Assembly (NCBI GenBank): GCA_020536535.1
Contig: JAHLWZ010000171.1
Location: forward strand, 145,003 to 209,002
Length of the DNA stretch: 64,000 nt
DNA from: Pelomyxa schiedti
Lineage: Eukaryota; Evosea; Pelobiontida; Pelomyxidae
Direction: 5' to 3'
In this document: in pieces, positions 23,162 to 34,266 of the stretch
Layout: each line of letters opens with the position of its first letter
Numbering within the stretch: the first letter of the stretch is position 1
Translations under genes and position numbers: made by a program
The notes under the pieces: generated by a model
The model's database searches: none
What the model was told of the DNA's origin: nothing
What the model saw: only the letters and a program-made list of their open reading frames with translations

Positions 23162-24077
23162 GTCCTAGCAGGTTCTCTTAATTTTTTTTTTTTTTTGAGT
23201 TTTTCGTTTGGTTTGTTAAGATTTGGATCGGCGGCCGAGTGTATGTGTCTTAGAGGCTACTCCGAGGGCGTTGTGGTTATGCAGTAACTGGTGGCTCAGG
23301 AGAATCCCCTAAGCCATGCCTATGACATATCCACTTCCAGGAAATCACATGCTTGGCCTCCTCGGACAATCAGAGGTCCCTCTGCAAGACGTATGCTCCT
23401 CCCTATCCGCACGATGGTGGAGAAGCATGTACAACTTGGAGGTTGGTTGCATTTACCGAAGTGTGAGGGGTGTGCCGCGTGGTACTCTTCAAGTCGACTT
23501 CAGAGATCCTCCGAGGCTCTAATTCTGGCGCTGCATTTTTCGTTGATCGGTGGAGAAATAGATACATCTGGCTGAATAGAATAATCAACAGACCGGAACG
23601 CTGTCATTTTCCTTATCGTCGCTCAGGATCGGCGGTCTGGTGTTTTTTTTATTTCGCCATCTTCTGTGCCCCCTATGGTGCACAACTGCTGCACGTAACC
23701 CAAACTGCAGTTTTATCTTTGCCTATTTTGGAAACTGTACAAACCTGTAATAGCGGTTTTCGCCCGAGTGAGCTGGATCCCGCGGAAAAAACCGAAATTT
23801 CTTGGTCCACTAACGCACGACGATTTCAAGTACCGTGGTACTTCTCCTCGAAAAAGCAGTGGGGTAACGAACGCAGTGAGCTGTCATCTCCATCAATCAC
23901 TTCATATTCTCCTTTCACTTAAACACAAGTCTCCATCAGGTTTTTGCAATCGTCACAGGTTCTCTACCACTCTTTTTTTTTCCCCTGTCTTTCTTTTTTA
24001 TTCCGGTATTTATTTGCCAGCTATACAGGCCACTGTTACTTAATAGAACTACCCTACCACTCTTCTGCCAATTTACC
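23162..24077 (+). other. Unassigned 0.9 kb gap with unrecognised open frames
   Basis: No convincing gene. A Met at 23316 opens a frame (MPMTYPLPGNHMLGLL and on) of 68 codons, and with an intron to the AG at 23500 it could run to a stop near 23573. From 23470 another frame stays open for 150 codons. Neither resembles a known protein and the stretch has long T-runs near 23640 and 23970. It may hold promoters of the divergent genes at 23161 and 24078. Confidence 0.3.
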
Positions 24078-25860
24078 ATGTCGGATTATCTGGGTATGAT
24101 GCTGAAACTCACAGAGATGGAACGCCACCAGTCCGTCCTGGACTTCGCCACTCTGCAAAGCCAACCCCTGTCTCAGTGGGAGCAGGAACAACATAACAAT
24201 CCAAATCCAAGCCCAAGCCAAAGCCCAATTCCACCCCTGGTCAGGAACTGTCCAACACCATCACTGGATAGCGATAATTCACTGGGTACTCATATTTTCA
24301 ATGGGGCTACGCGCGGGGTTCCTACTGGCTTGCCTGTCTCTTCCTGCTCTCCTGAGTATACTCAGGCGTGTACGGCACTGCGCTCTTTGACACCTTGCAG
24401 TAAGCCAATAGTTGTGAGAGACTTAGCGCCAGGTGTTAGCAGCGGAATCGGCAAGGAAAGGGAAATGTACAATGGCAATAAAGCTCAAGCTAATTATAAC
24501 CTTTCGTGCACTCCGCCGCCACGTGTGGATCAGCCTGTTAATCCAAGAGAATATTTGAGTGATTCAACTCCGACCACCTCCTCTGTTTCTGTACCGGTTC
24601 GTCCGGGTCAAAGTGGAGATGATGACAACGAAGGGGAGTCTCTTCATGAGCTGGACTCACAAGATACCAAGAAAGGGGAGTCCCAAGAAACTCCCCTTTC
24701 TTGTATTAGTGGACTGGACACCGCGGACGACGACAACAGTAGTTACAGTCCAATTCGGGTTACATTGCCTTCAACGAAACTTTACTTCGGAAAACCACTC
24801 AAGGTAATAAGGGCTCCTTAGTCTTGCACTAACATTAGTAACAGTTAAGCATATGTGTGGTTAGATCCTGGCGTCTAGCAGTAGGCATCCCTCAGCGTCA
24901 AATTTTTACAGCCGGTTTGAATATGACCTGTATTAGTGCCCTCTCTGCTGAATCGTTTGTCCCTTCTGGTAAACACCAACTTGTATTTTTTTTTTCTTTA
25001 CCCACATTAGAAGTACATTGCTTCAAATGCAGAAAATATACTGGACGACAGGGAAAAGTGTTTAAAGTATGCTAGCTTCTCTTACTTTGTACTCTACCCT
25101 TAAATATTAGGTGTGGGTGGACAACTACTTCCCTGAGGGCTTGGAGGACTCACCTATAGAAAAGTACTGCTTTGTGATCCAGTCTTTGTGTAGCTCGTCA
25201 CGGTTTGTCCCTACTTCAATCAAAGGGTTGAATCTCGCGTTAACCACTCTTTGCAGTGATCACCTTGGAGGAGCTGTACGTTTCTCAATAAACCTTGGAA
25301 ATCTGACAGCCGCAAGCCGGCCACTACATCTAAGAGCACGCATCAAAAAGCCTCTGAATCCATCAGGACCAAAGGTGCCCAGTTCCAAAACCCAAAAGGA
25401 GATGCAAAAACGTATTCAACACTTGTCCCCATTTTTAATCTAATTCCGCTCCTGGCAGCTGTGGATGAGAATAGTGCACTCGTGCCCAGTATCCCATGGC
25501 ACATTCCAACCAAGTGGACAACAACAGTACCAGGTACATTGATATTCACACAGTAGCATGAACCTCTCACCATAATTTCACCAACCAGTCACTGTCCGCA
25601 TCTTGACAATCAAGCTGCCTAGTGATGTTGTAGCAAATGCGGTTGTTCAGCACCGCTCCTTCCGTATGCCTGGAGCTCACTTTCAAAGTGCACAAATGGT
25701 AGAGGCAAAGGCCCCATCAAATGGAATATGGGCCATAGTCACTCTGTTTGAAAACTTGGAAGCTGCCGAACTGTCAAACAACGCATGGTCCACTGCAATG
25801 AGGCACATAATCGATGCTGGGTTTATACAACTTCATACACTGTTTCGTAGCTGGGAGTGA
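24078..25860 (+). CDS. Unknown protein, several exons
   Basis: I do not recognise this gene. Exon 1 (24078 to about 24802) is hydrophilic and Ser/Pro/Asp-rich, with LGMMLKLTEMERHQ near the start and an acidic region (DDNEGESLHELDSQDT). Then, joining AG after ACAG at 24844, come TTA AGC ATA, reading RSWRLAVGIPQRQIFTAGL and later VHCFKCRKYTGRQGKVFKVW, WVDNYFPEGLEDSPIEKYCF, LGGAVRFSINLGNLTAAS, LRARIKKPLNPSGPK, and finally TVRILTIKLPSDVVANAV and TAMRHIIDAGFIQLH, ending at 25860. The C-terminal 300 residues look like a folded, beta-rich domain with paired Cys. No membrane segment. The intron joins were found by frame alone, so the middle could differ. Confidence 0.45.
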
Positions 25861-26075
25861 AAGACCCTCACCGAGCATGTTGCTACTACTGTCTTATCTG
25901 TGGATACATAATCTGTTTTTGCTCTATCCCATCCAACATTTAACTTTGCTTGGGTGTGATTAGAGAGGAAGGGAAGGGGAAAGAAACAAAACAATCGTAT
26001 TTATTTTTATTTCTTTTTTTCTCCGTTTTTTTTTTTCGTCTCCTCAACAGGCGGAAAAACAATACGAAACGAAAA

Positions 26076-26972
26076 ATGTCTACGGCGTACGGCACACCAG
26101 CCAAATACAACCCTGATGCCCCACGGGTGGACCTGAGTCTCCCTTGGCGTGACGTTCTGCCCAATGTTGGTCCCGTAATCTTGTGTGCGTTGGATAACAG
26201 TCCTAAACCGTACCCAACGTTGGAATAACTCTTTTCGAACATAGGCCGTATGGAATCACAACACATTCCTGTAGTGAGAGATATCCTCAATTTCGAAATC
26301 GAGCAAGGTTGTCTAGTTACTTAGCTTCCAGTCTCCAGCACTGCGAATTCTCTAACTTTTTTTATAACCATGTTATTTTTCTAGGCAATTCTTACCCGCA
26401 AGAAAATCCTCTTTCTACTGAGGAATTCTGTAACTATTTTTTAAGGTGCGTGCATGTGAAGCACGAGACTCTGATGTTTATTTCTAAACTTCGAAATTGA
26501 AGCCATGAAGCATTTGTGCTTTGTCACGATGTGATGCAAAGAGATGTCATAGGAGCATTTTATGTAAAGCCGAACTTCCCAGGCCGCGCATCCCACGTGT
26601 GCAATGGAGGATTTCTGGTTGCAGTGAGTCAACGCAACAAAGGAGTAGGCAAATATCTAGCTGCTTCCTTTTTGAGAATAGCAAAGCTTTTAGGATACCG
26701 CGCGTACGTATTCCCCATTCACTTCACCCCTACTGTCATTTGCCAACTGCATTCAACACTGAGCAGGAGTTTCTTTAACCTGGTTTTTGGGAACAACCCT
26801 GCATCATTAAGATTGTGGAGAAGTTCTGGGTTTACCGAAACTGGCGTAGTTCCAAACTGTAAGAACTTATCCATTTTCCAAACCCGAAACAACTTATTCC
26901 TCCAAAGGTTTGAGACTAAAGGACGGCACCTACACTACTGCGCACCAATTCTACCACGATTTGAGTAATTGA
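26076..26972 (+). CDS. GNAT-family acetyltransferase, small
   Basis: A single-domain GNAT coded by about six exons. The conserved part reads IPVVRDILNFEIEQG, then GNSYPQENPLSTEEF, HEAFVLCHDVMQRDVIGAF, VAVSQRNKGVGKYLAASFL (the Q/RxxGxG acetyl-CoA loop), FFNLVFGNNPASLRLWRSSG and FTETGVVPNC, ending with DGTYTTAHQFYHDL. The N/S-SLRLWRSSGF region is the usual C-terminal strand and helix. It resembles a fungal and protist group acting on small amines, but substrate is not known. The joining of the first exon (Met at 26076) to the IGRMESQH frame is unresolved; no clear donor-acceptor pair keeps frame, so the first 50 residues are provisional. Confidence 0.65.
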
Positions 26973-27028
26973 TTTAGTTTTGCAAGAAAAACTGGGGCAA
27001 TAAATAATGACTTTTGGCTCTTTTTGGT

Positions 27029-28328
27029 TTAGTCCCAGGCGTGACCAGCACAGTTCAATACCAGATCAGAGCACTTGTGCTTGTACAAACGGACCAAAGC
27101 GGCACGGGCAGGGGTGAAGTACTGCCTTGGGTCAAAGTGGTCTGGGTGTAAGGCCATATACTCCCTGATTGCAGCTGTCATTGCCAAGCGGCCGTCTGTG
27201 TGTGGAGTTGGGTCAAGGTGTGATTGGTGTGGGATTTGGCTAACCAGAATCAATGTTGACCTTGCACACAGCGGACCTCACAGCTTCCCTTATTTGCTCC
27301 TCGGGGATACCAATTGCATCATCAAGGTGTCCACCGTACTTGTTGATTGTAGCCACGTGCTCCTGTGGGACTGAGCTAGACCCATGCATGACAATGGGGA
27401 ACCCAGGGATACGTCTTTCAATCTCGTGAAGAATATCCAACCTGATCTAGTACGGGTGAGGAAAGGAGAAGAGGCAAGGTAAAAGCTTACTCTGGGTGAT
27501 GTTCCAGGCTTGAACTTATAAGCACCATGGGAAGTACCAATGGAAATTGCCAAACAGTCAACACCAGTCTTTCGAACAAAGTCTTCCACTTCATCAGGGC
27601 GCGTGAAGTGAGCACTTTCGTGGGAGACCTCATCTTCAACACCTGACAGAACTCCAAGTTCACCTTCAACCTAAGGACAGAGTTACGGCCTCCCAAAAAA
27701 ATAAATGCCCTACCGTGACGTCGCGAGCATGAGCATACTCAACAACACGGCGTGTAACTTCGACGTTCTTGTCATAAGGCAATGCTGATCCATCAAACAT
27801 AACATTGGAGAATCTGATGAATTGTGTTTAGAATCACGGGCATAATAAGCGGAAACCCTACCCTGAATCAATGCAAGATACGCAAGTCTCGTAACTATCG
27901 CCGTGATCCAAGTTCAATACAATAGGAATACCTTTATCGTGTGAGTGCTTTTGTTAGAAGGAAATGTTATCAATACCCTTGTCATCGTGTGCAAGTTCCT
28001 TGGAGTACTCAACGGCACCTTGTGCCAAAAACCTCAAAAGAGTTTGGTTGGCATACTGTATGGGGGGGAAAGGCGTAAGTTAGTTGAAAGTACAAAGTAC
28101 ACAACGCGTAAAGAGGAAAATTACCGCTCTAGCTCCCTTGGAGACTTGGAGAATAACAGGCGACCTCGTTTCAACACAAGCTTGGATAATGGCCTGCATT
28201 TGCTCGAGGTTGTTGAAGTTGAAGCCGGGAACAGCAAACCCGCCGGTAACAGCACGGGCGAAGATGTCACGCGTGTTGACTAGGCCCAGTGACTTGTACG
28301 AGATTTTAGGTGTCGCGGTGGCTGCCAT
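27029..28328 (-). CDS. Fructose-bisphosphate aldolase, class II
   Basis: Seven or so exons on the minus strand encode a class II (metal) aldolase: [43 protein letters not shown] (Zn-ligand His), [54 protein letters not shown] (second His and substrate loop), [16 protein letters not shown] (third His) and [16 protein letters not shown]. It cleaves fructose 1,6-bisphosphate in glycolysis. Animals and plants use the unrelated class I enzyme; class II is bacterial and is also found in fungi and anaerobic protists such as Entamoeba and Giardia. The start at 28328 is the Met before an Ala/Thr-rich leader. Introns of 40 to 80 bases fit the rest of the window. Confidence 0.92.
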
Positions 28329-28510
28329 GTTGGATCTTATCTTTGGTTGTTTATTATTTTTTTATGATTTTTTTCTGTCTTTTAAGTGATCGGGGCTTCT
28401 AATTTACGAGTTTGACGAAGGAACACTCAAATAAAAATTATCCATGAAACGCTCCAGAAGTTATTTTTATCTTGGTTTGATGTGTGGGTCTCGTTTGACA
28501 CATTGTCAGG

Positions 28511-29770
28511 TCAGTACTTTGTTCTGTAGATGTCAACCTCAATGGATGTGCCTGAGAACCCAAGCTGTTTCTCCAACTGCAAAAGTTGCTGCAGGAATCC
28601 AGTGTTTGGGTGCACAACGGGCCTTGCAGTTGCTACAATTGCAAGTGCGTCACTGGCGTTGCAGTGCCGCAGTTGCATGAGGCATGCAATCGCAATTGTG
28701 GGAGACCTGCTCACGCCGGCAGCACAATGTATCAACACCCTGCTTTTTGGATTGGATTGTGCAGTTTTGACAAAGTCAAAGGCTGGCTGGAAGAATGGAT
28801 GAATTTGGGCTGTGCAGTGGTCTTCTACGGATATTGACATGTGAGTGATGCCATTTGTGCTGATCATATCTTGGATTGGTTGGTCTAATGGGCACACACT
28901 TATCACATGGCTGAACTTGAGTCCGGAAAAAATGTGAGGGGTTGTTAGGGATGCCATTGGTCCTAGATATAGAAAATCTGGCATGGGATTAGTGACTATA
29001 TTTATTACCATATTAAAATATATTATTATTTATTATTATAATATAGGAGCTGAATTATTCACCTTTTACGATCATGCAAGGAAATGCTTCAACATCTGGA
29101 GTGCCTGGTGGGTTTGGTATCATAGAGAAGAACTTGGCTGGAGCCGTGGGACTCCCAGAGCAACAGAGCAGACTGTATTCTGCTGAAAATTGCTGGAATC
29201 CACCAACCAGCATTGAGAGTGTGACTTCCGGAAGCGGATCACCGCCAAGTTGTGAGCTGGACTCCTGACGTCGGCAAATTATGGGAATAAGGCTCTGCAG
29301 ATGCGGGCATGTGCGGACCATGTCAAGTGCACAAGTGCTCCCAGAGTCAATAAGAAGAACATTTGTTCTTTGTCTCCAGGCCAAACGTTGTTGCCTTGGA
29401 AATTGTTAATTGCAATTGTGCAAATCTTTGCGAAATTAATCTGATTTAATTCAGGCACAACAGACACCATTACAAAGGCGAACCCACTCATTCATTTATT
29501 TACGGTGGGAAGTAAGAGACTGGCAGAAAGGAAATAGGTCCAGATGTCTTGAAGCCTGAGCAATCAGGCACGTTAAAAGAGTGCACGATATGACAGCTGT
29601 CAAACTCTGCATTTGGCACACCTCATTACAAAAGGAAAAAAACCAAAAAAAAAAAACTGGGTGCCACCTGCTCTAGACCTTACATCGAGAACCAGAAGCT
29701 GACCACACAGCAAAGAGTTGTACACGTCGTCACACACTCGTTCAGCAATAACGCCCGTAACGGCAGCCAT
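28511..29770 (-). CDS. Dual-specificity phosphatase with N-terminal rhodanese domain (MAP-kinase-phosphatase-like)
   Basis: Four exons (29668-29770, 29504-29621, 29063-29394, 28511-28995) join in frame. The N-terminal half is a rhodanese fold: LLCGQLLVLDVRSRAG, then VPNAEFDSCHIVHSFNVP, and RTNVLLIDSGSTCALDM. The C-terminal half is a dual-specificity phosphatase: FLYLGPMASLTTPHIFSGL, HVISVCPLDQP, ISVEDHCTAQIHPFF and the active site LIHCAAGVSRSPTIAI (HCxxGxxRS). This order, rhodanese then phosphatase, is that of MAP kinase phosphatases, which dephosphorylate Thr and Tyr of MAP kinases, with the rhodanese part binding the kinase. Start at 29770 is 68 bases from the divergent BAP31-like gene, so the two probably share a promoter. 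Confidence 0.82.
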
Positions 29771-29838
29771 TCTCTCGGAAATCTCTAATCAACAGAAGCA
29801 AACTAAAAAACCAAAACAAGGACACTGAGTCACTCACG

Positions 29839-30483
29839 ATGTTGTGGACTGTGATGGTTGCATTGGGGTGCACGGAGGCCGTAATGGTGACTGCAATTTT
29901 GGCGCCTCTGCCGATCAAATTCCGGGCGTGGTGCGTGAACTCATTCGCTAGGGTTTGCAACCAGAAGTACATCAAGTACGTACGTGTGGCCAAGCTTTGC
30001 TTGTGAATTCTAATTAAAAGACATAATTTTGTTTTTGCTGCAACTAACACAATAAACATCACCACAATTACTTGACAAACAGATGGGCTCTGGCTACTAT
30101 TGGTGTGGTTGTGTTCCTGTCATTCATTGAGTCTATTCGTAAAGCGCAGCAAGTGTACACTGAACTGCACTCAAGTCACGAAAAAGCCCATATGGCCACT
30201 GTAACTTATAATCTGTGAGTATCTCGCTTTTTCCCTCCATTTAGTTTATTTTTTGACCGTTCAATTAGGTTGTTTATGTCACAGAGAAACGAGGTTGTTT
30301 TTACCCCCTTTTTACTAGTTTCCTCAAAATCCAATAGTACATCAGTGGAGCGACATTGTTTTTGTTCTACGTTCTGTGGCGGCTGAGCTATTTCTGCTCC
30401 ACAATAGAAAAAAACTACAACACCAAAAAACAATAAACCACAGAACTCCATCATCGACAAAACATAAGTTACAGAACATGTGA
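29839..30483 (+). CDS. BAP31/Bap29-like ER membrane protein
   Basis: The first exon reads MLWTVMVALGCTEAVMVTAI then PIKFRAWCVNSFARVCNQKY, joined after a donor near 29969 to WALATIGVVVFLSFIESIRK and AHMATVTYNLYFL. Human BAP31 has the same order: N-terminal helix, short basic loop, helix, IREIRKY, then a third helix starting NLYIxGF. These ER proteins sort membrane proteins for export. After NLYFLTVQL the frame can be carried on with a small intron to VHQWSDIVFVLRSVAAELFL and stop at 30483. This last part has no homology I can recall, so the C-terminus is provisional. It lies just upstream of the ubiquitin-like/LSm4 gene. Confidence 0.5.
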
Positions 30484-30600
30484 CCTAGGGAGAGTCTCCC
30501 CCCCCTCGAGGGTGCTCAGGGATCTACTACTTAATGGCAAATAAGAAATTTCGCTTTTTTTTAATTTTTTTTTTTTTCTTTTCAGTCATACACTAAGAAA

Positions 30601-31585
30601 ATGCTAGTCTTCGTGAAGGGAGTGTCGGGGGAGACGATGACATTTCAGGTCAGCCCCATGCAGACCGTGTCGTCGTTCAAGTGCATGCTAGAGTACAAAT
30701 TGGGTCGGCAACAGCCCCCACATCTTTCGACTAGAGTCACTCTGACTTTTTTTTTTTTTTTATTACTCCACCAGGCACGTTGTTGGGAAATGAGAGACTT
30801 CTGTTTGGTGGTAAGCAACTTGTGGACGAAGCTACGTTGGCTGACTATGATGTGAGAAATGAGTCCACTATACATTTGACCCTCTCTCTACTTGGTGGAC
30901 TGGTACTTTGTTTATTTTTTTTGTATTTATTTTTCCTGGTTTTTTTTTTAATGGTCGTTAGTTGCCTTCATCCCTGTTAAGAACAGCCGTGGGGCATCAA
31001 ATGGTGATTCCCTCTCTCCTTCAAGCACTTGGTTTTACATTTTTACATATATATTATCTTCCAGCTTGTTGAACTTAAAAATGGTGAAACTTACAATGGA
31101 CAACTTGTGAGCTGTGATGCATGGATGAATATCATACTGCGTAAAGTTACTTGCACATCCAGAGATTGTGAAAAGTTCTGGAGAATCACGCATTGCTACA
31201 TCAAAGGCACCACAGTAAAATATCTGAACTTAGAAGAAGAGGTTCTGGAGAAAGTTGAAGCACCAGGTAAAAGACACATCACACAACCGCGCCCAACAAC
31301 ACAAAAAGCCCCAAATATCCTACATACCTCCCTCCCTCCCTACCTACCTACCCACAATCGACACCAAATAACTTTACCACAGCAGCTCCAGCCACACCCG
31401 AGGAAATGACCGAAGCCGCGCCGCCCCCAACCACCGGCGGCCGCGGAGGAGGCAGAGGCCGAGGCAGAGGCAAAAGCGGACCCCCAGGGGGCATGGGCCC
31501 AGGGGGCCGCGGGGGAGGCGGCTCGGGGGGTGCTGGTGCTGGGCCAGGTGGAAGGGGAAGGGGCCGCCAACGCCGCAACACTTGA
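30601..31585 (+). CDS. Ubiquitin-like domain fused to LSm4
   Basis: Five exons (30601-30703, 30775-30902, 30962-31003, 31065-31266, 31383-31585) give 225 residues with one open frame. Residues 1-76 are ubiquitin-like and of exactly ubiquitin length: [17 protein letters not shown], then [20 protein letters not shown] and [12 protein letters not shown]. Lys 6, 27, 33 and 48 positions are kept; positions 72 and 74, Arg in ubiquitin, are Ser and Leu. Directly after GG comes [15 protein letters not shown], then [20 protein letters not shown] and [20 protein letters not shown] with IKGTTVKYL, the Sm fold of LSm4, and an Arg-Gly-rich tail. LSm4 belongs to the LSm2-8 (U6 snRNA) and LSm1-7 (mRNA decay) rings. 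The LSm4 part has no start Met of its own before LLPSSLL, so it depends on the upstream part. Confidence 0.85.
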
Positions 31586-31855
31586 AGCTTGGAGCGACGC
31601 CCTTGTGTCCTTTGCGTGGCTTTCCTTGCAAACAAACAAATAACCAACCAACCAAACAAACGAACACCATACAACCAAACACACGAACCAAGAAAACAGA
31701 CCACCAACAAGAATAAGGCACACCACACACTAAAAAGAAGTAAAGAAAACAGAACTGTTGGAACTGTTTTTTTTTTTAACTTGCTACCCTTATGGCTTAT
31801 TCACCCACACTGTCCCTCCAATCTATTTGAATTAAGTTAGATACAAAAGTTGATT

Positions 31856-34019
31856 TTATGGTATTTGTAAAATACCAGTCAAGTCATTGTTGATGTTATC
31901 TGTAACGTGGAGTGGTGCAGGAGTACATGCACATAGGTCAACTGGCTTAACTGGTACGCTTACTTTTTTGTGTTGAATCTTTTTTACAGCCTTGGATAGA
32001 GAAAAAGACCCAAATCGAGGTTTTTCCGCATTGGATGTGCCACACATTGCTTGATAGCGTGCTTGCAGTGCTATTCGTATCATTTCATGGAAGCTTTCCT
32101 CAATGTTTATTCTCAGGCAAGCACTGGACTACATTCTGTTTAGGACAAGATGGAAAAAGATGAATACCTCAAAGAAAGGACATCGCATTTCCTTGGCTAA
32201 TGCTTTACCCTCTTCTGTGGAGACTTTCCTTTCTGCTACGAGGTCACATTTTCCTCCAATTAAAATTTTTGGGTAATCTATTGTGTCTTTCAATCTGATG
32301 ATCTGATCGTGAAACCGTGGCACTTCACAAAACGAATCCCGGGAAGTGGTGGCGTACCTTATAGCAAATAAATAAGTCATGGGCAAAGGTGCGCCAAACC
32401 CTAGAGAAAAAACTTCATAGCTTTTCATGTATCTTTGTAAAGGGGAGAATAGAGGAAATGAAATTGAATAAAACAAAGCCAAGAGAGTTACTGTTCTCTC
32501 ATAGCGGAGTACCTTGGATTGGTTAAGGGACAAGAAAATATGGATAGAATTACTCTTCTTGCCCAGCTATTTGTTTCATGAGATACGAAAATTTAATGAG
32601 GAAGTTCAACCTGTATCAAGAATGTCACACATTACAGTTATGCCATCGACAGTGACCTGCTTCCTATAGGACTACAAATGTTATCTTTTTTCACAAATTA
32701 GTGGCGGATACGTCTTCAATAGTGGGGTCATATTCAGTAATAAAGTGACTCTGCACTAAACCATAAGTGACAATAAAACCCATGGTAACAAAGTGCAGAC
32801 CTGAACAAACTGAATTATGGTGGCTGATTTCGTTCCAATTCCACCACCACCAACACAAGCTATCTTTATATCGTCTCTGATACAAAATTTGAAAGGAGGC
32901 ACCTGAAAAACAGCAGAAAGTTTCTGCAGAGCAGTTTCGCCAACTACATTATCCCGAATGTTGAGTGAAGCTGGCCTGTGACCTTCTGATATCGTCGCCA
33001 ATGTGAGGCAACCAGGCTCTGAAATGTTACACTTTCCAAGGGACAGAACCATTAGAGGTGGTCTCCTACATAGGGCTTGGCTCAAGTAGGACATGCTGGA
33101 ATCACCAATTGGATTTTTATCAAGAATAAGCTCTTGTAGGGCAACGTTGGAAATCAAACCACTAGAAAGAATTTGTATGCATTTCTCATCCAGACCGCAC
33201 CGGGGCAGCGCTAGAACTCGAAGAGAAGTACTCACTGAGATATGTGGTGCCATCTCAGCCATTGCCCGTGCTGATATTTCAGTCCTGGACTCAAACTCTT
33301 CAAGGTGCTGTAAGTGTGTAGAAAGTGCCTCTGCTTCCTCAACTTTCATAGCAGCTTTCGGAAGACGGTCAGGCGGTTGGACCACAAGTACACCAAGCAA
33401 ATGGCCACACATTGATGATATCCCAGACTTGAAATTGGCATCGCCAGTTGTCACAGACACATTGCGGAGGACTGACAAGTGGCAGCCAAATGGCGACCTG
33501 CCAATCTTGCATTGGTTACAGTGGCCACAATGGCGCTCACCACTCTGGTGGTGCCTATCACCCGCTGCGCAGAGTTCCCCAACGTGCCTGCAGAGCAAGC
33601 TCATAGATACAGGACCAAACGCGTGGCAGCTCCAGTAATATCTAGGTTCGTAAGAGATTGTCCGCAGGTTCCCGAGTAGCCCCCGAAGTTGGACATATCC
33701 GGGTGCCCCATGAATCCCCAAAAGCATAGACAATGAAGGGACGCTGCCAAGATCAACATGTCAAACTAAACTACTGGGGGGAAAAAGACGAAACAAAAAG
33801 GGGGGGGGTGGAGGTCCTCAACTGTACGGAACCTGCGTGGTCCAAGACTAGGTGGTACGAGGGGCCCCCGTTGGTGTTGTCAACGTGTGCTGCCACGTTG
33901 TCGAACAGATCAGATGCAGCTCGCACCAAATCAGTGTTGCATGGGTCGTCCTCCGTCAATGACTGGCCGCACCTCGCTGCCTCCAGAAGGCGGTCGCTGT
34001 GGCCAGGTCCAAAGTACAT
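31856..34019 (-). CDS. LRR protein fused to a divergent Ras-like GTPase
   Basis: The largest exon (32813 to about 33733) encodes leucine-rich repeats, e.g. STSLRVLALPRCGLDEKCIQ, NVALQELILDKNPIGDSSMS and PPLMVLSLGKCNISEPGCLT. It then runs straight into a Ras-like domain: DIKIACVGGGGIGTKSATI. Further exons give SHFITEYDPTIED, KQVTVDGITVMCDILDTAGQ, EYSAMREQYMKSYE, LFAIRYATTSRDSFCEVPRF, YPKILIGGKCDLVAERKVST and a tail to 31856. The P-loop has a Thr before the Lys and one extra residue, and NKxD is GKCD. An upstream exon at 33771-34019 (MYFGPGHSDRLLEAARCG) looks ankyrin-like and may be the N-terminus, but the join into the LRR exon is one base out of frame in every pair I tried. It may be a separate gene. 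Confidence 0.6.
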
Positions 34020-34266
34020 TTTTTTTTCGCCCACGAAACGATCTGTTTATGGGAAGAGACTCTGTGGGTGATAGACTTAGGTGGAGTCGAAGTGTTCGTG
34101 GAGCGAACCCAGGGGGAGCCTCTGGAATGGTTTAATAGAGGATGAGAGTGTAGTAGTTCAGAACGCCGCAGTTTGTTCCTTATCTGGTGACTCTCCTGGA
34201 CTTGCTTCAGGTTAAATTCGTTTAGTGGTGACAGTCCCCAACGAACAACAGAAAAAAAAACCAAGG

